Source: Nelumbo lutea
Taxonomy: Eukaryota > Streptophyta > Magnoliopsida > Proteales > Nelumbonaceae
NCBI GenBank assembly: GCA_022828595.1
Contig: JAKGHH010000003.1
Location: 103,563,583 to 103,627,582 of the forward strand
Direction: 5' to 3'
Length of the DNA: 64,000 nucleotides
Below, in pieces: positions 40,532 to 54,652 of the stretch. The position numbers and the translations under genes were made by a program. The notes beneath the pieces are model-generated. The model worked only from the letters and a program-made list of their open reading frames with translations. It had not been told where the DNA came from and searched no databases. Numbering within the stretch: the first letter of the stretch is position 1; each line of letters starts with the position of its first letter.

Positions 40532-43500
40532 GTGGTATCAGAGCCACAGGTTCGAATCTTGAACCAAAAGAAAATCAGATCTGACCCTGCGCAGATGGAT
40601 AGAAGGTGTTCTTTCAAGATTTGCGCAGATTGTCTTCTTTTTTTTCAAGAAACTGTTTCTTGTTAAGGGCGATTGATCTGAAATTAATTTCTATTAAATC
40701 CAAAATTTATTTGGAATTGTTCTTTATTTATTTTGATTTAATGGACTGTTCAAACCTGGAGATCGCAGTGCAGTTTTAGCGCATATGGTCTGCGCACCCT
40801 TTTTCTTTTCTATTTATTTATTTCATTCAATTCGGTCTGTAAATAATTTTTTTTATTTAATTTTAGACTGAATGTATAGGATTTGATCAAGAATGTAATT
40901 AATAGAAATAGGATTTCTGTTATTTTTCTTGATTAAAGAAGATGGAAGAAGATGGCGGCGCTGGAGATTTGCAGATGGAGAAATCGTTTTCTGCGATTTG
41001 CAGTTTATGAAACTGCAACCCTTGTGATTAACCTCTGTTTTGCAGGTGGTGCGAACAGTCCATAATTGTTTTGTGTTTGCTAGAAATCAAAACTATTAAT
41101 TTCAGATCATTCAATAATTAATTCTTGAATTGAAAATCAGTTTTGGACCATTTCGGACTAGATTGGACCAAAACTGTTTGGACCGAATCTGGGTTTTGAA
41201 AGGGGCTGTTTTCAGTCCAATTGTCTCACACCTTTTGTTCCAAATCTGATGTTCAATTACAGGGATTAATTCGGCCCACTTGTAAAGCCCAGTTTTAAAG
41301 GGTTAAAACTGCAAAAGCCCATTATTGTGAGATAAGCTGTATGGGCCGAACTGCTATCTGCGATTCAGCCCATACACCTAGTGGACATTAATCGTTAATG
41401 ACTTGGTTTTTAAATGGGCCGTTGAATGGGCTTTACAGCAATTAATTGATTGGATCAATTCCTCATTTACATGTGATGTTTGGATGTTTGATGTGCTGCG
41501 ACCATGGGCCATAAGTACTTGGCCCGTGATGACTCGTTAGTGGCTCTTGCGCACACCTTGGCTGAATGCACACCATTGCCATGGTGTCCCTGAAGGTCAT
41601 TGGATGACCCCCTCTTTGCCTGGTGGGCCCACAACCCTGAAAAGGGATGCGTAAGGACACCCTAGCCGATTAAGGCCCACCAGAAATCTGACTTTATGAA
41701 AGTCAGTGGGAGCCACTTTGGTTTGACCTAAATTAGAACTAGGGCGTAATTTTGTTCCCTCCAGCAAATATGAATGCATGCGATAGGGAGATCCATATGA
41801 TGGACTCTCTAAAGACCTTCCGTCATTAGCACAATGATGGGTCCATCAGTAATAAGGAAACGCACCATAAAATTGGGCTATTCATTTGCTGTTGGATCTG
41901 TCAGAGTGTTTCATAAGATGATAGGGGCGTCATAGACTGATGTGAGAGGGGCTTCACCAGAAAATGGGAACTCTCTCACGGTACCTTGGCGTAACTTGAA
42001 TATGATGGGTGTGCACTCACTAGACAGAAATGTTTACCTGAAAATGGCTCTGAACCTTGTTTGACAGAGGCCAAAGGGAAACTCATCTGATGAGTGGATA
42101 TGATCCATCATAGAAAGGTGGTGGAGTTATGCAGCTGAAACAGTTTAGTTCACGCACCCTATGTGATTTCTCACATTTTTAGAAACATTCCGTCGTCTTC
42201 GTCATTGAGATAGGAGGGAAATCTCAGAGATGAACAAATGGGAATGGAACATAGATTAAAAACCATATCTATGTAGGTAACATGAATCGAACTAAGGTTG
42301 TGGAATAACGCTTTTTCTGTTTTATCAGAAAATGGCAAACGATCAATTTGCAAAGCTTCTAGACGATAACAAACTTAAGGGCCCAAACTATGCTGACTGG
42401 TACAAAAATATTATGTTGGTCCTAACTTCCGAAAAGTTAGACAAGGTGGTGAAAAATCCTGCCCCGGAACGTCCGGGTGATAGGGCTTCTGAGGCCGTAG
42501 GAGGGACTACCAAGATTGGGAGGATAAGAACTCCCTAGCCCGCTGCTTCGTCATTGCCTCATTAGACAACTCAATACAGAGGCAGTTCGATCAGATCGAA
42601 CTTGCCAAGGACATATTGGACAGTCTAAGGACAATGTATGAGGAGCAGAACCGTTCTACTCGACAGAAGGTCCTGAAATTGTTCATGACCGCGCAGATGA
42701 CCAAAGGGCAGAAAGTTCATGACCATTGTCTTCGGATGATGGGATAACATCAACGAACTTGAAGCTCTTGGATCCGGGCTAGATCTTGGCACGCAAGTGG
42801 ATGCCATCCTAAATTCTTTGCCCTCTTCCTTCAATGCGTTCACTATGAACTACAATATGAATAAGCTGAACGTCAGCGTCCAGGAACTCAGCAATATGTT
42901 GTAGAGGGCCGAGGATTTACTCAAGAAGGATGAGCCTGTGGTTATGCTTGCTGAAGCTAACAAATCGGGCAAGAGAAAGAGAAAGGCAAAGAAGCCCAGA
43001 AGAAGACTACCAAACCCAAGAAGCAGAAGAAGAACAAGGCATCTGATGTCTGTCACTTCTGCAAGCAGACCGGGCCACTGGAAGAGGAACTGTCCTACCT
43101 ACCTGGAATCTAAGAAAGGTAATATCGAAACTTGTGTCATAGAAACTAATATGTTAGTTACTTCTGTGTCCTGGTGTGTTGACTCCGGGGCTTCAACTCA
43201 TGCGTGTAACTCACTGCAGGGGTTCAAAGTTAGCAGAAGGCTGAGTGAAGGTGAAGTGACACTGTTCTTGGGAACAACTGCAAGTGTTGGCAGCTGCGGC
43301 AATAGGAACGCGTAGAATTAGTTTTTAAAGAAGGAGTCCTTGTACTTAAAGATTGTCTTTATGTACAGAACTTGAGAAGGAATTTTAATTTCTGTTTCAA
43401 AATTGTGTGCTGATGGATTATACTGTTTACTTTAGTAATATGATTACTGTTAAACGGAATAATAAATTCATCGCATGCGGGGAGCTAGAGAACGGTCTCT

Positions 43501-45406
43501 ATGTTCTGCATCCTTCTTTGGAAACTAAACTTAACTAAAACTACGTCGATCGAAAATCCCAAGAAGAGGACTCGTGATGCAGTAAATCCCACGTGCCTCT
43601 GGCATTACCGACTTGGCCATATCGGTGTCGACCGAATCACAAGACTGGTAAAGGATGGTCCTTTGGATTTTTTAACCGTAGAAAATCTTCCCACTTATGA
43701 GCCTTGCCTCCAAGGTAAGATGACTAAGTGGCCATTTGGTGGTAAGCCTGAAAGATCTGCAGGCACACTTGACCTACATACATACTGATGTATGTGGTCC
43801 CCTGAGTGTTAGGACACGGAATCAACACGTGTACTTCATCACCTTTACAGATGATTTTTCACCGATATGGTTACGTGTACCTAATGAGACATAAGTCTGA
43901 ATCATTTGAAAAGTTCAAAGAGTTCAGACAGGAAGTCGAGAAACAGTTAGGGAGAGAAATTAAGGCCCTTCGATCAGATCGAGGTGGCGAGTAATCTCTC
44001 TGACGAATTCAGGGACTACTTAAAGGCCAATGGATAGTGTCACAACTAGCTCCTCCTGCTACACCTCAACTCAACGGTGTTTCAGAGAGGAGAAATAGGA
44101 CCTTATTAGACATGGTCCGGTCACTTCTCGTACGCTCAGAATTACCAACATCCTTTTGGGGATACGCATTAGAGACTGCTATCTACGTGCTGAATAGGGT
44201 TCCAACCAAATCAGTTCCGAAAACTCCATATGAGCTTTTGGACCAGAAGGAAGCCAAGTGTGAGACACTTGAAGATTTGGGGTTGTCCTGCACACGTTAA
44301 AAGAACAAGTGCGGACAAGTTGGAATCTAAAACCAGCCGTTGCTATTTATAGGCTACCCAAAGGATTCGGTGGGTTATCTATTCTATGACCCAAGTGAGC
44401 AGAAAGTGTTCTGCAGTCGAAACGCCCGATTCTTAGAATCCGATTACATCCTGGACACCCATCGTCAGGAAATAGTTCTTGATGAGGAGAGCTCAGGAGC
44501 AGTGGGAGATGACCCACAAGTTCCAGGTAATGACCAACCTAGAAGGTCCACCCGGGTATCCAGACCACCAGTCCGATATGGTTATGACCAGGATAGTTAC
44601 CTGGTGGAAGCCTTGACTAGTGAAGAGGATCCCGTGTCTTACGCGGAAGCTATGTTAGACATAGACTCCCAGAAGTGGGTGGAGGCCATGAGAGCCGAGA
44701 TGGACTCAATGGAGACCAATGGAGTCTGGACTCTAGTGGATCCGCCCTCCGGGGTAAAAGCAATTGGTTGCAAATGGATCTAACAAGAGGAAGAAGGGCC
44801 CCGATGGCAGGATTGAGACCTTTAAAGCTCGTTTGGTGGCGAAAGGGTATACTCAGAAAGAAGGCATCGACTATGAGGAAACCTTTTCACCGGTGGCCAT
44901 GCTTAAATCCATTAGGATCCTGCTAGCTGTAGCAAGCGTACCATCGATTTACGAGATTTTGGCAAAATGGATGTCAAAACAGCGTTCGCTGAATGGAGAT
45001 CTTAGTGAAGATATCTACATGCAGCAGCCGCAAAGGCCTTCATTGCTTGCTGGTCAGGAACAACATGGTATGTAAACTTAATAGAGTCCATGATATGGAG
45101 CTTAAGCAGGCTTCTAGGAAGTTGGAACATCCGTTTTGATTCTGCAGTCAAAACGTATTGTGACTTTGGAGCAGAAATCCGGATGAGCCGCTGTGTTTAC
45201 AGGGAATCCAAGTGGGGATAAGATCACGATTTTAGTCTTGTATGTGGACGATATCCTACTCATTGGGATATGAATGTAGGAATGGTTGACTTCGGTCAAA
45301 GGTTAATGGCTATCTACAGCATGTTTCTCCATGAAAGATCTTGGAGAATGCTTCATACATACTGGGTCTTCGACTCTATTAGAGATCAGAATCGTAAGCG
45401 GATAAT
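40532..45406 (+). mobile_element. Element E internal region, first copy, broken at the gap
   Basis: The primer site TGGTATCAGAGCC is at 40533-40545, then a leader of about 1.8 kb. gag starts MANDQFAKLLDDN at 42332, with a frameshift near 42490. It continues through a knuckle region near 43045-43085, protease WCVDSGASTHACNSLQGF near 43175, integrase pieces to 44330, and RT from about 44640. YVDDILL near 45242 is intact. Compared with 52851-57683 the frame is broken by many single-base indels that become dense after 45060. It ends abruptly at the N gap. Confidence 0.85.
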
Positions 45407-45506
45407 NNNNNNNNNNNNNNNNNNNNNNNNNNNNNNNNNNNNNNNNNNNNNNNNNNNNNNNNNNNNNNNNNNNNNNNNNNNNNNNNNNNNNNNNNNNNNN
45501 NNNNNN
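45407..45506. other. Assembly gap, exactly 100 Ns
   Basis: 100 Ns, a conventional placeholder for a gap of unknown size. The base before it corresponds to about 57683 and the base after it to 33207, so the two contig ends overlap by about 12.2 kb. Confidence 0.98.
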
Positions 45507-48500
45507 TTTTGTGCAAGCGGGTACCTTTTCTTAATGCAATTGGAATGTTCAAAAGATCTGAAGAGACAGATTTAGGCAAAGAAGACGGCAAATAGGAGTA
45601 GAAGAAGGAATTACTCTGAGTTGTAAGACCCTTCACTCGGTTAAATTGGATTGGAACTATCTGCCGTGTAGGAACAGACTGGAACAGTATAATACTTTTG
45701 TAGAACCTTCTTCTTGGTAATAAAAACTGAAGCTCACGGATGAGGATTGTGATCCGTTTGAAGTACTTCTCCCCCGTCTCTGATAACGTAGTATTTGGAA
45801 AATTTAAGATTAAGAGTACTATCACTAGGTTCCATTCTTTTCAACAATTGTTTCCGAAATTTGCTTATCAGAATTAATCAAAGGTATAAATTCTTCTATA
45901 ATAGGTAAAGTTTCCCAAAAATTATCTTCCTTACTTATGTTCTCCCCCTGAAGAGAATTTTTTTGAAAGAAAGGTTGGTCCTCAACAAAGTGTACATCCA
46001 TACTCTCAAAAAATTTCTTTGTAACTGGATTAAAGCATTTGTACCATTTTTTATTAGATCATAACCAAGAAACACACATTTTTCAGCTTTTGGATCCAGT
46101 TTTGATCGAAAAACATTTGGTATATACACATAACAGACACAACCAAACATTTTTAAAGGAAGATCTGTGGTTATTCGAGATGTGGGAAAACAATTTTTCA
46201 GATTCTGTAAAGGAGTTTCATATTTTAAAACTCGAGATGGCATTCTATTTTATCAGGTAACATGCAGTTAGGAGAGCATTTCCCCAGAGATATTTAGGTA
46301 CATTCATAGAAAACATGATGGCTCTAGCTACCTCAAGAAGGTGCCTATTTTTTCTTTCAGCAATTCCTTCTGTTGTGGTGTGTCACAACAAGTTGATTGA
46401 TGGATAATACCTTTTTCGGTCAGAAATGCTCCTAAGTATTTGTTAAAGTATTCAGTCCCATTATCTGATCTTAGAATACCAATTTGGTTTGAAATTGATT
46501 TTCAATCATTAGGAAAAATTCTTTAAATCTTTGTTCAACATCTGATTTTCTTTCCAACCAGTAAACCCAACATACCCTTGTATGGTCATTAATAAAAGTC
46601 ACAAACCATTTTTTTCCAGAAAGTGTGAACCTTAGATGGGCCCCAAACATCACTATGTTAACAAATAAAATGGTTTTTGAAGCAAAATAAGGTTTTATTG
46701 GAAATAAAACACGATGATCTTTAGCCAAATACAAACCTCACAATGAAGTTTTGACCAATCAATTCCTTTAAAGAATTTAGGAAACAAATGTTGAGATATG
46801 GAGAACTAGGATCCCCTAATCTTCTATGCCATAATATAACTTGATCACAGACAAAGATTGAACTCGTACTACTTAAACCATGAACTTTTTTATTACCAAT
46901 AGCGGTTTCATCAAAGTAGTAGAGTCCATTTATCTCTCTAGCAGTTCCAATCGTCTTCCCCGAGTTCTGGTCCTGAGAACACAAGTGGAGGGAAGAAAAA
47001 GAATGGAGTAGTTAGTATCTTTAGACAATCTGCTGACAGAAAGAAGATTGTAGGCAAGTTTTGGAACATGTAAACAGATTTCAGAGTATTTTTTCTGAAA
47101 TTTTAATTTTTCCTTTGCCATGCAATAGATGAAAGACTACCATCAGCTATTCTCACTTTTTCAATAACAGAACAAGGATAATAGGAACTAAATAAATTAG
47201 AGCAGCTTGTCATATGATCGGAGGCCCCTGAATCTATGATCTAAGGACCGGATTTTCCTAGAATTGAGAGTGCGAAAGAATTGCTACCTGTTTGTGCCAT
47301 AGACCGACAGGAGTATTTGGTGATGAATAGATTTTAGTAGTTTAAGAAGGTGATCTATTTGCTCTTTACTGAATGGAGATGATTCAGCCTCGTTTGTTGT
47401 AGGTAATTCTGTTCACTAGGTTTGTTCGCCCTGCCATTGGATGGTCTCCCGTGTAGTTTTGTAGCAATTCTCTCGGTATGGCGAGGTTTCCCACAGTAAT
47501 CACAGCGTAGGTTATTTCTTGTCTCCAACCCGCTGATTTTGGGATGACCTTCGACTGACTTGGGCCTCGAAATAATTAGGGCTGACCCTTCCATAGGTCC
47601 GATTGTACCTGCAGCCTTCTTTGCAAGCATCACTTGTCTCCGGCTTTCTTCTCTACGTACTTCTGCAAATACCTCACCGATTGGGGGCAGAGGGTTTTCT
47701 TCCAATAATTCGGTCACGAACCTCATCGAATTCAACGTTTAAACCTGCAAGAAACTTGAAGACTCGGCCAGCATTCACCATCTTCTTGTAATAATTGCAG
47801 TCATTGGGTGACTTCCACTTGTAATCGTTGAATAAGTCCAGGTCCTGCCAAATTCTCTTAAGAGAATTAAAATACTTAGTCACAGAGTTCTCACCTTGGC
47901 GAATATCTCCAAGTTGTAGAGTTAATTCGTACACTTGGGATTGTTTCCCTAAATCAGAGTACATCTGTGAGACATTGTCCCATAATTCCTTGGCTATAGA
48001 ATAGCAGAGATAATTTGCCCCTATCTCTTCAATCATGGAGTTAACCAACCACGTCATCACCATGGAATTTTCAGCATCCCAAACAGCGTAGGTTGGATAC
48101 CTCACATCAGGCTTCTTTGTGTCTCCTGTGATATAGCCAATTTTCCCTCCTTCTGAGATACATGCGAACAGATTGTGACCACCAGAGAAAGTTGTCACCA
48201 TTTAGTCGGATTGTAGTGATCTGAATAGGGTGATTTTCAGGCAGATTCCGAACAATCTGGGGCTCAGGCTGAGAAGGCTAAGGTGGCTGAGAATTGGATG
48301 TGACTTCGGACATTTTTTAGGGACAAAAACACAGAAACAAACCCTAGGTCTTTTCTGTTCTGATACCATAAAGAAGAGACAGAAAGATAATAAGAATGGG
48401 ATGATTTTTTATGCTTCTGTACATCAAAATTTATAGCTCTCTCTAGGATACAAACTAGGTAACGAATCTCCCTAAATAAAGGAAAAAAATAAAATGATTT

Positions 48501-48577
48501 CTAAAAATATTTGTACAGCTCACAAATCTCTCAACTACCTGAAATAGCACATACATAATTACCGAAATCTTCCAACA
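45507..48577 (-). mobile_element. Second, partial copy of element D
   Basis: It is collinear with 33207-36275: integrase-tail and linker pieces to 46243, integrase and protease to 47200, the same TAG before IIDSGAS at 47249, gag to about 48310 and an LTR at 48369-48577. It is broken into many frames by indels, which are worst in the first 300 bp after the gap. It lacks the RT, RNase H and far LTR. It should be read as a duplicate contig of the element at 31364-36275. Confidence 0.85.
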
Positions 48578-50573
48578 AAAAGAGATCATTGGGGGCTGAT
48601 GAGAGGTTCGAGAACAGCTCTCTCTTCTTCTTCCTTTCCTTCAATCTTCTTCGTCCATCACTTCTCTCTCTTCAATTCCTTCTTTTCTCCTATTTCTTTT
48701 CTTTTAATTCAGATTATTGCAGGTGTGATTTACAACTGAGTGCTTAAAATGGGAGAAGGATTGGGTTTCTCATTACCTACATTCTAGCAGTGAGCAGAAG
48801 TTATTGGAGGCCTATTCCTGAGTTTTTTCTTTGAGGCTTAAAGATGGACTAGTTGGGGGTTTTATCAGCTATAAATATCTCTGGGGTATATGTTGAAAAT
48901 TCATCTTTGAGGAGGGAATTTGAACTCCTATGAGATTTATTTGTTACTTGTTCTTTCTGTAGAAAGTGCAGCATGAGTTGTTATTTGTAATGTGCAACTC
49001 AGTTTCTTGAGAAGGGATATTCTGAATATCATGCCTTAGTGATGATAAGATTCTTGTTAGGTTTGTTGTGTTAACCAAATAATTCATTGCTTAGGTTTAT
49101 TGAAGTGTATCATATCAGTTTCTGTTTCTTTGCTTTCTTACTCTCCTGCGCTGCAGCATGTTACTGCTGAAGGTAGAGCCTTTGTGAAACATGCAGAAGA
49201 TGCAGCAAGTAACAAAAAGGTATTCAGGGCTTCTTCTGTAGTGTATCTTACATTTTACATTTATCATATACATAAGATGTTCCTATTCAAAGGTTATTTC
49301 TTCCCTGTAGAGTTCTAAGAATAGCTAACATTACAATGCATTGTTACATTTTTTTTCTTTCAAGTGAATATGGCTTAAGATGTTCCTATTCAAATCATAG
49401 GAAAAAGTTCCTCAATGGCAATGGATAACCACATGCTCTATTTTTCTGTTATATCTCCGGGTGGCTCTTGCAATCAAAATTCCGCTGTTCCTTCCCTTCC
49501 CATTTTCCAACATATTTTCAGTATTATCCATGCTGCCTAAAAGGTTTCAACAAGATGCAGTTGTTTATTAGTGGAATATGCACCGGAGGTGGAAGCATAT
49601 TTTCCAGTATTTTCCATACTGCTTAAAACCTTTCACCAAGATGCAGTTTGATTGTTAGTGGAAATTCGCAATCCACTTAAGGATGGAAATCTTAGTGGGA
49701 AAGGTTGTCAGGGTAATTGGATATTGATTTTGGCATGTTGATTAGATGATCTTTTCGTAATTAAACTTTAGAATATTGGAGGTTCAAATTTTTTAATCAT
49801 CCATTGATGCTGAGTTTTTCTTTTCTAGTATCTTTATTGGTCTGTATTATCAATGTGATGAAGTGATTACTAGTCATTTTAGCCTCTCTAGTCAATGCAA
49901 TGACCAGTCAGTAATTAAACACTGACTAGTCGATAAAAAAGAAGATATGTTCTAAATTTGAGATATTTATGCAATCTCATAAATAGCATGGGTATAAACT
50001 AGAGTTATGCAAGAAGAGAACGGTAACTACACATAGTTTAGTCTATGTTTTGCAACAACGAAAAGTTTGGTTGGGTAGGCTAGGATTTAGGGGCCACAAC
50101 CTTTGTTTTCCAAAGAAAGAGTTAACTTGGACAGTTTGATGTGCCATTTGTTTGTGGTAAATTTGTATCAAAACCACTGATTGGAAAAAAACTTAAGGAA
50201 CTCCACTGCCATATTTTATTTTATGCATTTTTCTATTTTACATACCATCATCTAATCATATTCCAAGGGGGCATTACTTGGTTTAATTCTAAAATCTTGA
50301 GCTGGCAAGCGTGAGAATGTGGGTTCGAGCCTGAGAGTGTCCACTTTGTGTAAAACATGCCATAGATTAGGACCATATCCAGTCTACCCCTCCCAAGACC
50401 CAGATAGCTGGGACCAATGTTTGGGTTATGGCCATGTTCCGTCACTAATATTTAGAGCAACAGCTTGAGTATAGGAAAATGCAGACATATTCCATATCAT
50501 TTCAAATAATTAGAAATACAAACAAACAAATAAAGATTGGAAATGATTTTATGGTTGACTATATTGTCTAGTT
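48578..50573 (+). other. Second copy of C LTR end, cullin exons, SINE and flank
   Basis: It repeats 36276-38260. The C LTR end runs to 48737 with GAGTG after it, then the cullin exon CLKWEKDWVSHYLHSSSEQ. The cullin exon at 49157-49219 here has an intact acceptor (CTGCAG) and reads HVTAEGRAFVKHAEDAASNK without the stop seen at 36865. The SINE lies at about 50280-50438, and the LINE target sequence at 50556-50573. Confidence 0.85.
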
Positions 50574-50889
50574 TTTTTTTTTTTGATAATTGATCTGTGT
50601 TTTTATTAATCAAATGATAGATAGTACATGGCATCCCAAGGAGAGGCACAAGGTGCAATCTCTCCTTAAAGAAATATACAAGAAAATTACAGAGACAACA
50701 GTAGTGAAAAATTACAAAGCATCCCAGTACAAACTTTCCCTATTGACCCCTTGTTTGGCAAGACAATCAGCTAACGCATTAGCCGAGCTTCCCACCCAGT
50801 GTCAGCCACCCCACAACAACTTTTAGAATCTCCTTCAAGTATTAGGTTCTCTACCCCAAGTTGATGTGCAGTTTGAAAACCTTGCAAGG
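50574..50889 (-). mobile_element. Second copy of the L1 3' part
   Basis: Same as 38261-38577 with a shorter T run; it ends at the same base where the element E LTR begins (AAGG then TGTTAG). The 5' half of this LINE is present only once, at 60483. Confidence 0.85.
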
Positions 50890-52850
50890 TGTTAGACAGT
50901 TTTGTATGCCCTTAGCTTCAATCATTTTGATGTACTTTTGTTATTTAATGGAAATAAATAAAGTGCATGTTTGATTCATGTTGTTTGGTTTAATTCTATG
51001 TAAAACCCTAAAACTGGACATTTGTAGAGACTCGTGTTAGTTTTAAATGTTCACAGCCGTTGGATAAGTATGGGGAGATTTATCCTGCCAAGGCTGATAC
51101 TGGTGTGCCACCAAGTGTTGGGATGGCCTGTCTCTGCCATCAGGGTAAGACCCGAGGCACATACAGCATGGGATTACTTGAATCCTTGAATCCGGACCAG
51201 ATTTCCAGTCTTGCCCTGGACCTTGGAGATAGATGGGCAAAACTGGAAAGTTACACCTGACCCCTAGACTCGATTATGACACTTCACTAGGTGCTGGATC
51301 AGGCTGCCTTTGATATGCCAATCAGTGAGATCCTTAGTGGGGATCAAAACCTGGGTATGTTGGGGCAGTTTGAGAATTCATCTGAGTGGGTGGTCATAGT
51401 GACAGAATCAGCCAGTTTGTCGGACAAAGGGTAATGATCGGGAATGCACTCTCTCTGATGGAAACCAAACTGCCGGCAGTTGATTTCAATCGTTGGAATT
51501 TTGTTTTTGCAAAATTAATATATTTACATATATATGTACGGTTTCAAAATGTTTGCAAATGGTTTTAATTCCCGGGATCCATGTGAGAGGAGAGTGCGGC
51601 ACTGTTCCTTGCAGCCGAGGGAGAGGTCCTCTCTTGATCGGGCAGTGCTTGATCATTAAGGGCTGAGAGGTTAAGTGTAAGACCATTTAGGATAATACCT
51701 GATGGGCTAATCTTGCACCTGCCCACAGTCCCTGGGTTTTTATAAGATGGCTTGGCCCAGGGACCACTTAATGTAAGTGTTGGGCCCATAGGGTTCATAC
51801 GATGGACTCAAGGGGTTCATTGAGATTTTCAGTGAATTTGGCTGGGCCTTGTATTAAAGGCTGGGCCGAACCCATGTGGCTGGTGTGTAGATCAATGCTT
51901 GGTCCCACGCCATACAAAGAAGCCCAACTGGGCAGCAGATTGGAAACTAATTAAACACTGAATACTTAATGGGCCAAAAGACCATTTCGAAGTGGGCTGA
52001 TATGATCACCCATCAATGGGGCGAATTTGAGATTGAAGTTAGCAAAAAGGATTGGGCTCTTAGCCTTATCCACTCTTAGAGACCAAATTCAAATCAGATT
52101 TGAATCTGGTAACCTTCTGATAAGATCAGGAGTAAGCTAACTCTATCTGGGAAAGGGATTAAGATTATCCCCTATCCAAATACTGATTTGGATTGGGATA
52201 ACTCCTAATTAGGAGATTTCTTAATCAAGAAGAAAAGAGAGGAGTTTTTCGAATGAACCAATAGAGGGAAATCAGATTTCGATCCAAGAGGTTCTGGTAA
52301 GCAAGAAAGGTTTCCTGCGAATTGAGATTAGATCTCATTCTCTCCAGAAAAGAAAACAGTTCAGTTTTTTTTTCGTTTCTAGAAATCTCCTCCTGCCGCC
52401 GCCATCTGCATTGTTGCAAGATTTGATCTTTGCAGAAAAGAAAGTCAAGAAACCAGTTCTTGACATCAGTCTTGCAAGAAAGACTGAAAGAATTCAGTGT
52501 TTAGTACATCCAGGGGATTCTTGTGAAGGATCCAGTGTGCAGGACGCACCCTGCTGGTTTCTGTTCCATCCACAGCTGTGTCATCTTCAGCAGGGACAGA
52601 TCTTGGAGCATTCTTTGGGCGTGAACACCAACTTTGGGAGATACTGCTTCTCCGGATCAGGTATAATCCTCCCATTTATCTTTTGGTACAGATCTGGTTT
52701 GATTAGGGTTCAAGTAGATCCTTGAATATTGTATTCTAAATTCAGGGAATATGATTCCCAGTTGGGAGAAGGTTAGGAAATTTTTGAAATTCGCCCCACC
52801 CATTCCGCAACCTTTATGGCGTCCATTAGATGGATCCTACCATTCTTTCA
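50890..52850 (+). repeat. Element E 5' LTR, second contig copy
   Basis: 1961 bp, nearly identical to 38578-40531 apart from small indels. With 58526-60482 it makes the LTR pair of the complete element in the right-hand contig. Confidence 0.9.
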
Positions 52851-54652
52851 GTGGTATCAGAGCCACAGGTTCGAATCTTGAACCAAAAGAAAATCAGATC
52901 TGACCCTGCGCAGATGGATAGAAGGTGTTCTTTCAAGATTTGCGCAGATTGTCTTCTTTTTTTTTCAAGAAACTGTTTCTTGTTAAGGGCGATTGATCTG
53001 AAATTAATTTCTATTAAATCCAAAATTTATTTGGAATTGTTCTTTATTTATTTTGATTTAATGGACTGTTCAAACCTGGAGATCGCAGTGCAGTTTTAGC
53101 GGCATATGGTCTGCGCACCCTTTTTCTTTCTATTTATTTATTTCATTCAATTCGGTCTGTAAATAATTTTTTTTATTTAATTTTAGACTGAATGTATAGG
53201 ATTTGATCAAGAATGTAATTAATAGAAATAGGATTTCTGTTATTTTTCTTGATTAAAGAAGATGGAAGAAGATGGCGGCGCTGGAGATTTGCAGATGGAG
53301 AAATCGTTTTCTGCGATTTGCAGTTTATGAAACTGCAACCCTTGTGATTAACCTCTGTTTTGCAGGTGGTGCGAACAGTCCATAATTGTTTTGTGTTTGC
53401 TAGAAATCAAAACTATTAATTTCAGATCATTCAATAATTAATTCTTGAATTGAAAATCAGTTTTGGACCATTTCGGACTAGATTGGACCAAAACTGTTTG
53501 GACCGAATCTGGGTTTTGAAAGGGGCTGTTTTCAGTCCAATTGTCTCACACTTTTGTTCCAAATCTGATGTTCAATTACAGGGATTAATTCGGCCCACCT
53601 GTAAAGCCCAGTTTTAAAGGGTTAAAACTGCAAAAGCCCATTATTGTGAGATAAGCTGTATGGGCCGAACTGCTATCTGCGATTCAGCCCATACACCTAG
53701 TGGACATTAATCGTTAATGACTTGTTTTTTTAAATGGGCTATTCAATGGGCTTTACAGTGGTTAATTGATTGGATCAATTCCTCCTTTACATGTGATGTT
53801 TGGATGTTTGATGTGCTGCGACCATGGGCTATAAGTACTTGGCCCATGATGACTCGTTAGTGGCTCTTGCGCACACCATGGCTGAATGCGCATCATTGCC
53901 ATGGTGTCCTTCAAGGTCATTGGATGACCCCTCTCTGCTTGGTGGGCCCCACAACCATGAAAAGGAATGCGTATGGAACCCCTAGCCGATTAAGGCCCAC
54001 TAGAAATCTGACTTTATGAAAGTTAGTGGGAGCCACTTTGGTTTGACCTAAATTAGAACTAGGGCGTAATTTTGTTCCCTTCAGCAAATATGAATGCACG
54101 TGATAGGGAGATCCATATGATGGACTCTCTAAAGGCCTTCCGTCATTAGCACAATGATGGGTCCATCAGTAATGGGGAAACGCACCATAAAATTGGGCTA
54201 TCCATTTTCTGTTGGATCTATTAGAGTGTTTCATAAGATGATAGGGGCGTCATAGACCGATGTGGGAGGGGCTTCACCAGAAAATGGGAACTCTCTCACG
54301 GTACCTTGGCGTAACCTGAATATGATGGGTGTGCACTCACTGGACAGAATGTTTTACCTGAAAACGGCTCTGAACCTTGTCTGACAGAGGCCAAAGGGAA
54401 ACTCATATGATGAGTGGATATGATCCATCATAGAAAGGTGGTGGGGTTATGCAGCTAAAACAGTTGGCTTCACGCACCCTATGTGATTTCCCACATTTCC
54501 AGAGACATTCCGTCGTCTCCGTCACTGAGAAAGGAGGGAAAATCTCAGAGATGAATAAATAGGAATGGAACATAGATTAAAAGCCATATCTATGTAGGTA
54601 ACATGAATCAAATTAAGGTTGTGGACTAACGTCTTTGCTGTTTTATCAAAAA
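52851..54652 (+). other. Element E primer site and long untranslated leader
   Basis: TGGTATCAGAGCC starts at 52852, one base after the LTR. The following 1.8 kb has no conserved open frame. It has T-rich tracts, TGGGCC words near 53661 and 53737, and repeated GATCCATATGATGG/ATGGACTC phrases near 54110. Long leaders of this kind occur in Angela-like copia elements. Confidence 0.75.
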
